In this document: positions 26,899 through 37,979 of the stretch, piece by piece | How positions within the stretch are numbered: the stretch's first letter is position 1 | Layout: each line of letters opens with the position of its first letter | Source: Cheiracanthium punctorium | Lineage: Eukaryota; Arthropoda; Arachnida; Araneae; Cheiracanthiidae | Direction of reading: 5' to 3' | Length of the DNA: 64,000 nt | Assembly (NCBI GenBank): GCA_038373885.1 | Contig: JAWZYV010013563.1 | Span: 727,001 to 791,000, forward strand | Program-made: the position numbers and the translations under genes | Notes under the pieces: generated by a model | What the model was told of the DNA's origin: nothing | The model's database searches: none | What the model saw: only the letters and a program-made list of their open reading frames with translations

Positions 26899-27724
26899 AT
26901 TCCTGAATCTGTTTTAACTTTCCTGTTTGTGTACATGTTGGATTTTTTTTTTTTGCAAATGAAGAAGGGTGGGCCTCTTTGTACCATCGGAAACTATCCT
27001 ATTGTGGTTCCTTGTTGTGTGATGTTACAAATATTTTAAATCATTTTACTTTAAAATCCAGTATTTTGTTGTGATTTCTTGTTACATAAATAGATGCTCA
27101 TAGTTCATGTATATTTGAAGGTATAAAAAGTCCGAGCACATAGTTTATTATGACCTTTAAATTTCTATCAACAAATTAAAGTTTCATTTGTGTACATTTT
27201 CAAAAGAATTTTAAAGCGATGGGTTTTTCGTTGCTTATGTTATATTTAAACCGAAATAGGCTGTTAAGAATGTGTTGCAATACCTGCCGAACTTATTGGA
27301 TTGTCCATCGAGTGATGTTCAGTAAACTGCTTCACTATGTATACCTTTATTGATATTTTGACGATTTGTATTAAAATGTATTCCCAACACAGTACATGAA
27401 TCTGTATTTAAATTAAACATTTGGCAAACAATGATTCTAAAATTAGCTTTCCAAAGGGAAACTGCAATTAATAATTTTTCCCACTGAAGAATTTCATGCA
27501 TGTTCATAGTAACTGATGTTTTTTTAGAAAAGATTGTATGTAGTCTATCGCATCAGCAAAAATATTTTAAAAGCCCCTTTTCTTTTCTAAATTTCCCCTT
27601 ACCTGCTTAATGCATAAAAGATATGTTTAAAGCGGCAATTTTTGCTTCATACATTACGGCAGTAATTGTTTGAACAATAAACACGGCAATAAGCTTATAA
27701 ATATTACCTCAAGGCATATTTTAC

Positions 27725-27823
27725 CTATTTTACAAATTAGGTAAAATAGGTTGTTTCTGAATGTATTAGGTAAATTACGTTGTTTCTGAATGCTTTGTTT
27801 TAAACAAAGCATTCAGAAACAAC
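27725..27823. repeat. Near-perfect 45-bp palindrome with adjacent partial copies
   Basis: 27779-27800 and 27802-27823 are 22-base exact reverse complements around a single T (GTTGTTTCTGAATGCTTTGT...). Just upstream, GTTGTTTCTGAATG is also present at about 27750, and TTTTACCTA / TAGGTAAAA form a second hairpin at 27720-27748. Such a palindrome can extrude as a cruciform and is normally unstable in genomes, so it may be recent. Confidence 0.85.
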
Positions 27824-27829
27824 TTTTAA

Positions 27830-30300
27830 TTATAAAAACACGTAAAATAAAGAGCATTAAAAAGACCAAAGCTCTTGTACTTTGTGTATTGAATTTTAGA
27901 AAACTAGATTCATTTCTCTGGTAATTTGTAGCACTTAAATTTATGTAGAAATATTATAATTTGTTTCTGAACAAATTTGGAAGTCGATAAAAAAGTACGC
28001 ATTATATTCCCGATATTTTTTAACAATAATTGACTCGATTAATTTCATTAAAATGTTTGATTGAACATTCATGTAAGATGGAAATTATATTTCCTTTATT
28101 AATAAAACGAAGAAGTGTTGAAAATTATGAGCTGACACACCCTCGTATGCCGTTTGGGCATAACCTTTTAAACCACCCTGTATGCATAATAGTTATTATC
28201 ATAGAGTTTGCAAAATCAAACGAAATACGGAATCTCAAAAAAAGAGCACATCAAAGAGCACTTTTTACTGCTACAGAAAATCCATCCTTTATGGCATTAT
28301 TCATACTGATTAGATATAATTTTACAAGAAACAACTAGAAATACGTTATAAAAGATGTTTAAAAGTTAGCTGCAACATTATACAGCAAACGCATTTTTAC
28401 AATAAAAGTTCTAATTGAATTTTTACAAATGTAGGAATTTTTTTTATGAAATGTATTTTGGATTATAAGCAAGCTCTGTTTTATTAATAAGAGATTTTGC
28501 ATAAATAATTAATAAATGTTTTTGTTATATTTTTTATTTATAACTGTGCAAAAGTATTCTAAAAGAGCTTGGAAAATGCAGTCTAAAATTAAATATGTGT
28601 GTTATAATTCATAGAATACCATGTGCATCCATAAAATTAATTTTTAAAGCATCAATCTACATTGACAGTCAATTTAAAATATCCGACTTTATTACTGCAG
28701 CTGCAACTAATATGGCATAAAAATAATTTGAGGAATATAATAAAGTGTAGTCGAATATTATGAAGAAAAGATAGATGAGAAAATTCAATATTTTGTTAGA
28801 ATGTCTTACTTTCCTTTAATTACAAATTTTATTGAATTTTTACCCTGGTTTGAAGTGGGAAATTAAATGTATTTTATTGATCAACTGTCTTCTGCATACT
28901 TAAAGTAGCAGCAACATGTTTACTGGCTCAAGCTATTAGTTATGTTGAAATATTTAATGAAATTTCAAATATTTGATCTCCGTGTTCAAAACGCAGAAAA
29001 TTGGAAATTTTGAGTTTCTCTGCAAAATTAGAAATAAATTACATAATACAAATATAAAATTTGTTAAACAAAAAGCATACTGGGCTTCTTGTGTAGGCTT
29101 TCCATAACACAAAAAAAACTTATTTCATTATTAGAAGTTTTTAAATAGCATACAGTTAATTTCCGATTAATTTTATTTTATCAAATAATGATCAGTTGCC
29201 ATTACTTTTATATAAAAATGAAAAAGTAAATTTTTCTTGCTTCGATATATTTTAAATAAAAAAATGTATTTTTACAACCTAATTACAAAAAAAAATTACT
29301 GATTTTTTTTTAATAATAAAATGCTATAAAATTGTTTGCTTTAATTTCTTAAGTAAACTCGTCTTAATGTGTTATTTGAAAATGATTTGAAACATCATCA
29401 CATTTTTTTCGCTAACGAAAGATATCGTAAAAGAAATAAAATTAACTATACTCTTTTTCACATTTTTGACATACAAGATATTAAAAGTGAACTGCGTAAT
29501 TCAAACTTAGGGAGCATGGAAACTGACAGCCAAAATACATTTTAGAAACTCAAAGAGGAATTTATTTTTCCCAATTAAATATCCAAGATAATGCTACTCA
29601 GTTTGACTAACGAAGAGTTTTGAATACCATAAAGGGATTGTTCTTATTTAATTAGTCGATAACAGCAAGAGCGAATTTTTAGAGCGAATTTTTTCCCGGG
29701 TTTTTGTTACAGTGTCAGGGGAAGTTAACGTTTGATGCTAACTATTTCAGTTTTACACCCTTTAATTCAAGCAGTCTGCCAATAGCAGGAAAATTTTTAT
29801 TTTTTCTAAATCATATATTGTTGTCGGTTTAAGATGAATTCAGAGTAGTTTGTCCATAATTAAAGCATAAAAACTGAAGCCAAGAAACTCCTAAAGATAT
29901 AGAAAAACCCACTTTAACCACTTTAACTAAGTTATAAACTGCCTATTAATGTAAAATATATATATATAACAAAATAAATATTGTGAGACAGATTAAATAA
30001 TTTTTATGATGTTTTAATTAACTATACATACGGAGTTATATTGATCTAACATACGAAGCCACAAATTGCCAATTATATTTCTTTCTCTACGATTTTGGAA
30101 CTCGATTACTAAGCAGCACATTATTAGTAGATTAGAACCATCGTAAACGAGAAAAGTTCAAGAGCTACTAAAGGTAAATAAACTGTGATGTGTTTTCTAA
30201 ATTTGATTGTAATTATTCGAAATGTCGCATAACACCATTTTAATGGTGATTTTATGATTATCAGTTTTCTAAAATAATAGGAAGAAATTTATGTCACTAC
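27830..30300. other. AT-rich non-coding stretch
   Basis: No recognised gene. At 28130-28190, ACACACCCTCGTATGCC and AAACCACCCTGTATGCAT look like a single decayed end of a CACCCTGTATA-type DNA transposon. No partner end was found. Confidence 0.4.
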
Positions 30301-30309
30301 GTTATGTTT

Positions 30310-30600
30310 TCAAAGGTATGTTTCGTTTATAGCACGGACTAAAAGTTGCTTTTGAGCTGACAACAGTAAGATTTTAACAATGTATGGCCCAGCTTGGATA
30401 TTTACCACCACGGCAAGAAGAAATATTTCGTCGTACTAAATATACCAATCCGCGAAGGAATATGCATAAGAATACATGGAGAACTGTTTTCATGGCAACC
30501 ATAAGGGGAAAGGATTATCTATCACACGCATGTGCAAATCGTTAAACAATCACCAGTGATTGAAAAGTCGCCACTGGTGGCAAATATCCAAGCTTTTCCC
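30310..30600 (+). repeat. Dispersed repeat D1, copy 2
   Basis: Homologous to 13337-13680: TTGGATATTT at 30394, GACGAGA-type and TATACCAATC words, then GCATGTGCAAATCG and TGAAAAGTCGCCACTGGTGG. It lacks the internal duplication of copy 1. Non-coding. Confidence 0.6.
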
Positions 30601-30604
30601 AATA

Positions 30605-32080
30605 TATTGCATGCTTGTATACAGCATTTGATTGTTAGAAAGTGTTGAGATTTCTGCGAACTCTAAATACTTAAAAGATTGCCCAAAATTAATATCATGA
30701 CTAATTTGATTATAACAAGTACACCCAACAAAATAACTGCTGTTAAACGGTAAAAATAATTAAAAACTTTGCAAAATAACATACATAAAAATGTAGTTAT
30801 CGACAAAATGATCTTTTCTGGTAGAACATCAGCTCCTTCGATTGCAGAATTGAAAATAAATAAATAAATAATAGTTCTATCATTTTGGATCGAGTGGATG
30901 GTGGAACTATTTTTTCAGTTGAAAAAAGCTGGACCTTTTGGACCACCCGAAAAATCATTCTGTCAAAATGTATCTTTTACACGTGTTATTTTGCAAGATT
31001 TTAAATTATTTTTTATTTGATTATAATTAGTGAAGTTTATTAAAGTAAATGCATAATTCTTTACTGTTAAATAATTCTGTTAGTATACAAAAATAATGCA
31101 TTTTCCCCCGTGAATCTAAACAAAAAGTAGTTACGTAAATAAAAGCCAGACAATTTTTTCCTAATGTATTTTTTAAGTATAAAATCTTACTTTATTCATT
31201 GTATTTCCTGAATGTGTTGGCTGTCAGTATTATTAGAATTGCTATTTCGAAACACTGAACACAAAGTCTGAAGAGAGCAAAATGCCCGTAAAATTCCGTA
31301 GCACTGAAGTAAGAAGAGAATGTCTCATTCTGTTCGAGAAAATTTTAAAGGGTTTCATAATGTATTTATTTTATTTTACGTGTATAGTTTTGAACTGTAC
31401 ACAAAACTTTTATTTGAAAAGATGCGATCAAATAGAAATATATAAAAACAGAACAAAACGGAATTCTGAAATGCCTTTTAAGTTTTCGAAGAAGAATTTA
31501 AAGGCTTGACTTTGTATGCTGACCTTGACTTTGTATACTGACTTTGTATTGTCAGTATACAACCTTGACTTTGTATATTGACTTTGTATACTGCCACATA
31601 TTTTGAGTTATCAAAATTCTGTGATATAGTTATCGGCTTTCATTAGTACATATAAGCATTTTGAATCGATATTTAAAATTCTTTGCACATATAGGAAGTA
31701 AATTCAATCAAAATTTAAGGTATTTAGGGCTCTGCGTCTTGAGTACTATTTTTGAATTTGTGTACAACAGTGCGATAAAGTCCAGTTGTGAACGCTATTG
31801 GTGAAGTGAAAAAATAATCCATTAATTGATATGAGCGCATGATGTTTGTGTCGTAATATACACTCATTTTCACTGATATTTCGGTTAAAAACATAAAAAG
31901 TTAAATTTCTCGACTAAAGAATGGGTTTAATGCATGGGAATTTGGTATGCCAATATCTCATGTTGTAAGGCAGGAAATGGCAACAAAATTTTTTTCATAG
32001 GCATTTAATATAGTCTGGTATGCAGATGAAAGTAACATTGGAATAAATAGGATACGCCATAATTTTTGATTGCTTCGTCT
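30605..32080. other. Non-coding stretch with a local TGACTTTGTATAC cluster
   Basis: At 31507-31593, the word TGACTTTGTATAYTG recurs about five times, and one copy is inverted (GTCAGTATACAA at 31551), giving a strong hairpin. The 75-codon frame at 31282-31509 is Lys-rich and unsupported. Confidence 0.5.
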
Positions 32081-32084
32081 AATA

Positions 32085-32345
32085 AGATGCGTGGCCACTT
32101 TATAAAGCTATACAGGCGTCACACCGAGCTCTCTTGCTGTTCATGAGTCTATTGATCAACAACTGTGGCAGTCTTGCCCATTCTTCCAAAAGCGCAGATT
32201 TTTTAACTCCTGAAGGGTCGTTGGCGGGGATTGTAACCATGCAATGGCTTTTAATAGAACATTCCACAAGTGCTGTATGGGATTCAGATCTGGAGACCTC
32301 ACTGGCCACACCTTACGGTACCCTCTTCATCCAGATAATCTTGAA
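32085..32345 (-). pseudogene. Tc1/mariner transposase, C-terminal remnant
   Basis: The minus strand encodes, in order, VQDYLDEEGTVR, then (after a 1-base shift) WPVRSPDLNPIQHLWN, then LKAIAWLQSPPTTLQELK, then after another shift EEWARLPQLLINRLMNS and RARCDACIAL. This is the C-terminal third of a Tc1-family transposase: the SPDLNPIEHLWD block carries the second catalytic Asp, and the following EEW..LPQ..I..L..SM..RC block is diagnostic. At least two frameshifts and no N-terminal two-thirds, so it is dead. The opposite-strand frame at 32134-32397 is a shadow. Confidence 0.9.
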
Positions 32346-34079
32346 CTTTGTAACTTTAAGTTTGGGTATTAACGTATTTTACTTTATTTTTAGATAGATT
32401 AGCTGCATTTTCCCCCTAAAGATTTAAAAATGGTTCGATTTAACAGCTGATTTTGTAGCAGTTGTCAGTGCTAGAGTGAGATGCATACATTTTTCTTGCT
32501 ACAGAAATTACTCTTTGAACTGACTTTGTCAACAGATTTCGTGAATTCCATTTTTATGTTTAACATTTAAAAAATTTAAACTTGATGATTAAAATACAAG
32601 GAAAAGAAGAGAAAAGTAGCAGTTTTTAGAAATATTGCATGAATTTAGAATTTAAATAAACATGTTTCCTGTAATAAAAAGTATACATGCAAAGAAATGT
32701 CGACAATTTACCAAATGTAACTTTTGTGGAGAAATAGAACATGAATGTATTATACACATAGATATGTGAAAAATTTTATTCGTCACAGATAATATCTTGT
32801 GGGGGTAAAATATGCATCTTTTTCCAAAAAAGAAGGATTTACTTTACAAGTAAATGGAAGGAAACTTTAGCATGCAAATTAGATTTACAACCTGGGTGTT
32901 CTTTTTTGTCTCTGTGTGTATCTATTTGCATGCTCCCGGATAAACTCAGAATGTCTCAACTCTTTTTACCATGTTGCAAAGAAATTTTGACTTTCCGGGG
33001 TTATGCTTTTTACTTCGAAGAGTATTACTGCAACCTCAGCCTTGCATGAATATTTCCCTCAGTCAACAAATGTAGAATTACTGATGTTGATGCCACCACT
33101 ACCAATCTGGATTGAGAAATGATTAACTTTTTTTCACTAGTCCATTAAATGAGAAGAAATAGATAAATATTCTTCATGTGGATCAGTAATTAATGTTTTA
33201 ATGATTTTTTGCATTTCAAAAAAAAAAAAAAATGTAGACAAAATATAGACAAAATATAGTAAATTTTTTTAATGAAACAGAATATTGATTCATTTACAAT
33301 TAAATTAAAATAGTCTTAAAATTGTAGCTATTATCAATTTATAAACGATTAATTAATACGATATGAACTACTACTACTACCATGTTTAAATGTTAATATT
33401 TTATACAATAGCTATGTAAATGAAACTGGTTAAAGTCTTAAATAATTTAATAATTGAATTATTTTTATTACTAGTAAATACGTATATTAAAGTACGGAAA
33501 AATACACCAAAACCGTTTTTAAAAAGATCAGGAACAAATTATGCTCACAGACCTACAAATTCAGAAAAATTAAGAAAGTTGCATATTTAATTTTGTAGTA
33601 CACTTAAAGTTGAAATAAATTAAAAGAAATTAAATCTAGGAAATATCTTTTGTGGAGGAAATTCAAATAAATTTCTAAACAAAAAATCCAATTTTTTAAC
33701 ATTCAAAGAAAAAATTATTCTAAAAAAAAGTAATCACAATTTGCTAAATTTTTCTGACATAACAAAAATACCTATGTCAGATTTAATTTCACCAAGTTTT
33801 AGTGATTTTACTGAAATAATATTAAAAAAAGAAGTGTTGAAATAGTGAATTAATAAGTTAAAAATACAACAGCAAAAAATAAAGTATTGCTATTTTAAAT
33901 TCCTTCTTATCTTTAATTAAATGAAACTCGTCTTGTCGAAACACAAATATAAAATACTTTAACAAAAAACAGATTGCTTGTAACGCTGCTCAACGTCTAT
34001 TTATATAAGCAAAGAAATAAAAGTTTTATTTGTTTCTCTAACCAGCTTGTAGTTATTTAATTATCGAAGCATAAATCTT

Positions 34080-34345
34080 CTGAAAGAAAACTGATTCTTG
34101 TATGTTTAATGCGGATTTGGCAAAATATCTCCGTGTCGAAATATTCGGAAATGATTACAGCATCATTTCAGCATTGTTAATTAAATATTCTAAAATTACT
34201 CTCCAAATAATCTGGCAGCTCACGAAGTTCATAATTTAATTAACGGTGCAGTCATAAGCAGCGCATTAATTCTAATTTGTTTTACGCACAGTTTTAATTA
34301 AATATGAATGAAATAATGAACAGTATCATGACGAGAATCTTAAGT
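34080..34345. promoter_or_regulatory. Candidate enhancer-like block, dense in TAAT cores
   Basis: This block is less simple in composition than its flanks and carries many homeodomain-type cores in a short span: TTAATTAAAT (34177 and 34293), TAATTTAATTAACG (34232), ATTAATTCTAATTTG (34266). In AT-rich DNA TAAT words are frequent by chance, so this is inference from density and sequence complexity only. Confidence 0.2.
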
Positions 34346-34509
34346 CTATTTAATAAAGATCCTCGTTTCAAATTCATTATTATAGGACATCATGTGTATC
34401 CTACTAAATACGTATATAGTTTATCATAAAATTCATTTATTTGATTTTTGAAAACTCGGGGTTTTTAATTAAGCTTACTTAACTCCCTGAATTCTACGAA
34501 CACTATAAA

Positions 34510-34708
34510 AACGGTAATCGAACACAAGAAAAATGGTGATCGAACACAAGAAAAACTGTGATCTAACGCAAGAAAACACAGGTTTCTCAAGATAAAAAGC
34601 AAGTCACAAACGTTGTCTTCATGTAACAAAGGGAAAAAAATATCATTTTTAAACGCATGTTTTCCAGTATAAGAAGTAAGTCACAAACGTTGCCTACGTG
34701 CAACAAAA
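34510..34708 (+). repeat. Two adjacent short tandem duplications
   Basis: A 23-bp unit, GGTRATCGAACACAAGAAAA, is repeated three times at 34512-34576. A second block of about 50 bp (core AAGTCACAAACGTTG and CAACAAA) is present at 34579-34629 and 34659-34708. Non-coding. Confidence 0.8.
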
Positions 34709-35654
34709 TATGATCATAGTCAAACTACTAGTGAATTTTCCTAACTTAATTTTTTACGTAAAATTTCTAGTCTATAAAAATTGCGTCATTCAAAATAAAC
34801 ACGACTTATTATAATCCATTGTAGCTCTTTGGTTCTTTTTTGACGAAGAATCAGTTCATAATTATTAAAATAATGAAAGAAAATACAAGCAACAATTTAA
34901 CTCTCTCATCTATGGCTATTAACTGATACACAGAGGTAATTTTTATGGCCATATATTCTATAATGTAAAATATTTCTTCTCCGTTCTGTTCTACCAATCT
35001 TATCCTGGCTGTAGGTTTCAAATACTCTGCATTTGATTGATTTGCAAATTTCAAAAAGGGCTCAAGTCTGAAAATTAAAATTTTACAGGCGACAAAAGAA
35101 ACGTATTTTCTGTTGAACCATTTGACTGATTGAAACAGTATTTTTTGTAACATTATCGAAAACTGTGTACATTATAAAAAGACAAAATAGTGTCCCTGAA
35201 TGAAATTTTGAGTGAGTCCGTTGCCGAATTCATCAAGATTTGGATGGTTTTAGCAGTAAAACGGCATCATTTTACAACGCATGTTTTTAAAAGAACAGAC
35301 AGAAGTTTTTTTTCTCATTTTCATGATCATATGCTTTTGATTACATTTACATACAAAAAAACCCGCCCCCCATAACGTTTTCATTAAAAATCTTCTTGGA
35401 CGTTCAGCTGTGATGTCGCATCTGTCAGCCATTACAGAATGCTTTGATAGAAGTCTTCAAAACACCCCATTATGTAATAGAGTTGTCTTAAATTTTCTAG
35501 TTCTCTCATTTATAAGTCACTGATCGGCAGTTTAGAGGAGTAGCATGAAATTTCTTCAAATGCTTGAGACCTTTTCGAAATTTACTGCAGAAAGTCGTGT
35601 TTTTCACCACGATGTAAACAATGTCGTCCGTCTCGCTCAAAAAATATAGATCTA

Positions 35655-35866
35655 CACCCTCCAAAAAAAGTATTCGAGCAAGAGAGAAATTTCCTACGTT
35701 GGTTTCGTATATTAAAAATTATTTATCATTGAATATGAATTAGGTTATGTATAAATATGACTTTCCATATTTCTATCAAGTTGTGCGTTTTTCAAAAACT
35801 CAATTATTATTTGCAAATCTAAAATAGGAAATTTCTCTCTTGCTAGAATACTTTTTTTGGAGGGTG
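35655..35866 (+). mobile_element. Mariner-type MITE, family M1, copy 2
   Basis: A 212-bp element flanked by TA (35653-35654, 35867-35868). The terminal inverted repeats are about 45 bp: left CACCCTCCAAAAAAAGTATT then CGAGCAAGAGAGAAATTTCC, right the complement. It is the same length as the copy at 42232 (opposite strand) and differs from it at only about 4 positions by eye. It has no coding capacity and depended on a transposase supplied elsewhere. Confidence 0.93.
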
Positions 35867-36051
35867 TACATGTTGTGGAGATGAAAAAAAAGCGAAAAAG
35901 TCAATTTTGAAAAAATCTCGAGACCCTTTTCGAAATTTGCTATTTAACTATATTTAATTATGCTTTTCTAGAATTTGTTGCCATTTAAACTAACTCCTAT
36001 TAAAAAATGTTTCGGTTATTTATATTTTTTCAGGATCCTTTTGATTATATG

Positions 36052-36724
36052 TATAGGGTGGTTATAGTTAAATTTCCTCTCTAAACAGCATCCTGCAGCT
36101 GAAACGGATGAGCAGATTGCTGCCAGATTTAACATATGTGCTAAATCTGGCATATATGTTAAATCTGGCGTGATAGGCTTTAGGAAATTTGCAAAAAATA
36201 TATACAAACAAATATGCACTAGGTGGTGCTTTGCATGGTGAAATCAAACAACAAAAAATGAACCAAATTAATAAATAAATACTCGAAAACTATTTAATAA
36301 ATTTTGAAATTGCTTGTATATTTCGAATTATCCATTTCCACTATTAAATTTTCTGTTTATTCATACAAAGCTCCGCCTGTTGAACACATTTTGAACTAAT
36401 TTGTTTTTCAAAAATTCCTTTAGCGCATCTCATCAGCACCATCGTGATTCTACCGGGCCTGCTCGTGCACTCCGACGACTCATCCAAAGAGGCCTAAAGA
36501 TGCTCACTTATTGGTTCCAGCACTTAAATACGTCATCTAACGGCCGAATCTAACCAATGAGGAAACGTTCGTAGGCTCTTTTGGAGTGCACAAGCAGGCC
36601 CTGTAGAATCACGATGACCCCAATCTCATGTACTCTTTGTGCCAAATTTGGTTACAACCCGTTCGCCCGTCTTAGCTCTAGTACCCTGTTTATAGGGGAA
36701 CTTTAATTAACACCACCCTGTATA
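36052..36724. mobile_element. DNA transposon with GGGTGG ends, about 670 bp, host to a nested element
   Basis: Left end TATAGGGTGGTTATAGTTAA, right end complement TATACAGGGTGGTGTTAATT. The inverted similarity runs about 35 bp to AAACAG on both sides. The outer TA / TATA suggests a TA-type target site. Inside, 36123-36170 is a hairpin of CCAGATTTAACATATG copies. The GC-rich palindromic element at 36441-36615 sits within it. No transposase is visible. Confidence 0.65.
36441..36615. mobile_element. GC-rich palindromic MITE, 175 bp, nested
   Basis: 33-bp inverted repeats with two mismatches: ATCGTGATTCTACCGGGCCT... at 36441-36473 and its complement at 36583-36615. The composition (GCCTGCTCGTGCACTCC) is far richer in GC than its host. 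The target duplication is not clear. Because it interrupts the 36052-36724 element it inserted later. Confidence 0.75.
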
Positions 36725-36887
36725 CATTGTATTTTGCATATCATAGCTTATACTACTACAGTGATATGTTCAAGTAATACTTTTATGCCATCATTTCCCA
36801 TTTATAACATTCCTTTTGATGCACGATCTAATTTTCTTTCATTCTATATTAAGTAAAAGTGATATATTAACAAAATTCGGAGTAGTA

Positions 36888-37237
36888 AACCCACTCTAAA
36901 AAGTATTCGAGTAATTGCCAAATTTCCTATTTTAATTTTGTGAATAATTACTTAGATTTTGGAAAAAAACACAAAGTCAGACATTTATTATCTATATGAC
37001 ATGGTTCATTTTTCCGGAGAACTGTGCAACTGACATGAGAAATTTCACTTTGAAGGCAAGCTTTCTACGTTGGTCTCGAATATTAAAAAATACTTATATT
37101 AAAGTATTGATAACGTTAAGTATAACTACATTTTTTCATATTTCTGCAGAGTTGTATGTTTTTGAAAAACTACTTAATTATTCTCAAAGCTAAAATAGGG
37201 AATTTTGCTTTTACTTGAATACTTTTTTGGGGTGGTG
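36888..37237 (+). mobile_element. Mariner-type MITE, family M1, copy 3 (composite)
   Basis: Starts AACCCACTCTAAAAAGTATT after TA at 36886-36887 and ends ...ACTTTTTTGGGGTGGTG before TA at 37238-37239. It is 350 bp instead of about 212. A second left-arm-like segment (AAGCTTTCTACGTTGGTCTC, about 37058) followed by the normal interior starts inside it, so it looks like one copy inserted in, or recombined with, another. The 65-codon frame at 36996-37193 is part of it. Confidence 0.75.
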
Positions 37238-37265
37238 TACATTTATTGTAATTCCAAAACAATAG

Positions 37266-37424
37266 TATTACGGTACTGGCCAGAATATAACGCGATAGTT
37301 TTTGATTGATCATTCCCGTTAAAAACCTGACACGCGCTCAATTCAAGGCCTAAATATAGGACTTTTCTAATTATCATGAAGAAAAATTTCAGGGTCGCGT
37401 TATATTCGGGCTAATATGGTAATA
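37266..37424. mobile_element. pogo/Tigger-like MITE
   Basis: Inverted ends TATTACGGTACTGGCCAGAA and (right, complement) TATTACCATATTAGCCCGAA, both continuing into TATAACGCGA. 159 bp. Ends of the TTACGGTATTAGCCCGAATATAACGCGA kind are known from pogo/Tigger-related elements, which insert at TA. The family call is inference from end sequence. Confidence 0.65.
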
Positions 37425-37584
37425 TACATTATAATAATTAAAAATATGCATTTTTAGATAATAGCACTTTTATCTTTGCAGCTTATTTTTAAAGATGCTA
37501 GTTTCTTTCATTCTTTTTGTTGTTTACTTTTTAAGCACAAAAAATTTGTAATAGGATGATTTTTTTTTGAGTTATCAGAATATA

Positions 37585-37972
37585 TAGAGTGTTTCAAAAT
37601 TAGAGGAAAAAACTTCTAGGAGAGTTAGGTTACACCAAGATGATTAATAATCACTTCAGAAGTAAGTAATGGTGAACTTTCCGACCACTTGTTTTTCAAA
37701 AGCTAATGCATCTGTCACAGACTGGACTTGATAAAAATTGTTAATTCAGAATTTTTTTTCCATTACAATGATGAAATTTTCAGAGGAACGCCCACCGTTT
37801 ATGACACTTGGTTGATAAATGAGAAGCACACTTCGGCACTTCTTCCAAAGCGACTATTAGCAGGTACATGAAGACGACGTTTCCGACCTCACACCGCTAT
37901 GTGATTCTGAACCGTCTTGGTGTAACCTATTTCTTCTAGAAGTTTGTTCCTCCAATTTTGAAACACCCGGTA
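37585..37972 (+). mobile_element. MITE family M2, copy 1 (GGGTGTTTCAAAATT ends)
   Basis: Left end TAGAGTGTTTCAAAATTAGA and right complement TACCGGGTGTTTCAAAATTG. Inverted similarity extends about 50 bp through AACTTCTAG-AGAG-TAGGTTACACCAAGA. TA borders. The interior shares long blocks with 47390-47783 in the opposite orientation (CGCTTTGGAAGAAGTGC, CAACCAAGTGTCATAAAC). No coding capacity. Confidence 0.85.
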
Positions 37973-37979
37973 TTATAAA

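Larger units (their letters stand above)
25615..27715. other. AT-rich non-coding stretch
   Basis: Contains (TA)n at 26718-26765 and the inverted octamer cluster at 26820-26898 (listed separately). No supported frame. Confidence 0.5.
32400..35640. other. AT-rich stretch without recognised genes
   Basis: No supported exon. It holds the TAATTA-rich block at 34080-34345 and the local duplications at 34510-34708, both listed separately. The 100-codon minus frame at 34851-35153 and the overlapping frames at 35190-35432 show no family. Confidence 0.45.

Noticed and set aside
32134..32397. 87-codon plus frame
   Set aside because: Shadow of the Tc1 transposase remnant on the opposite strand.
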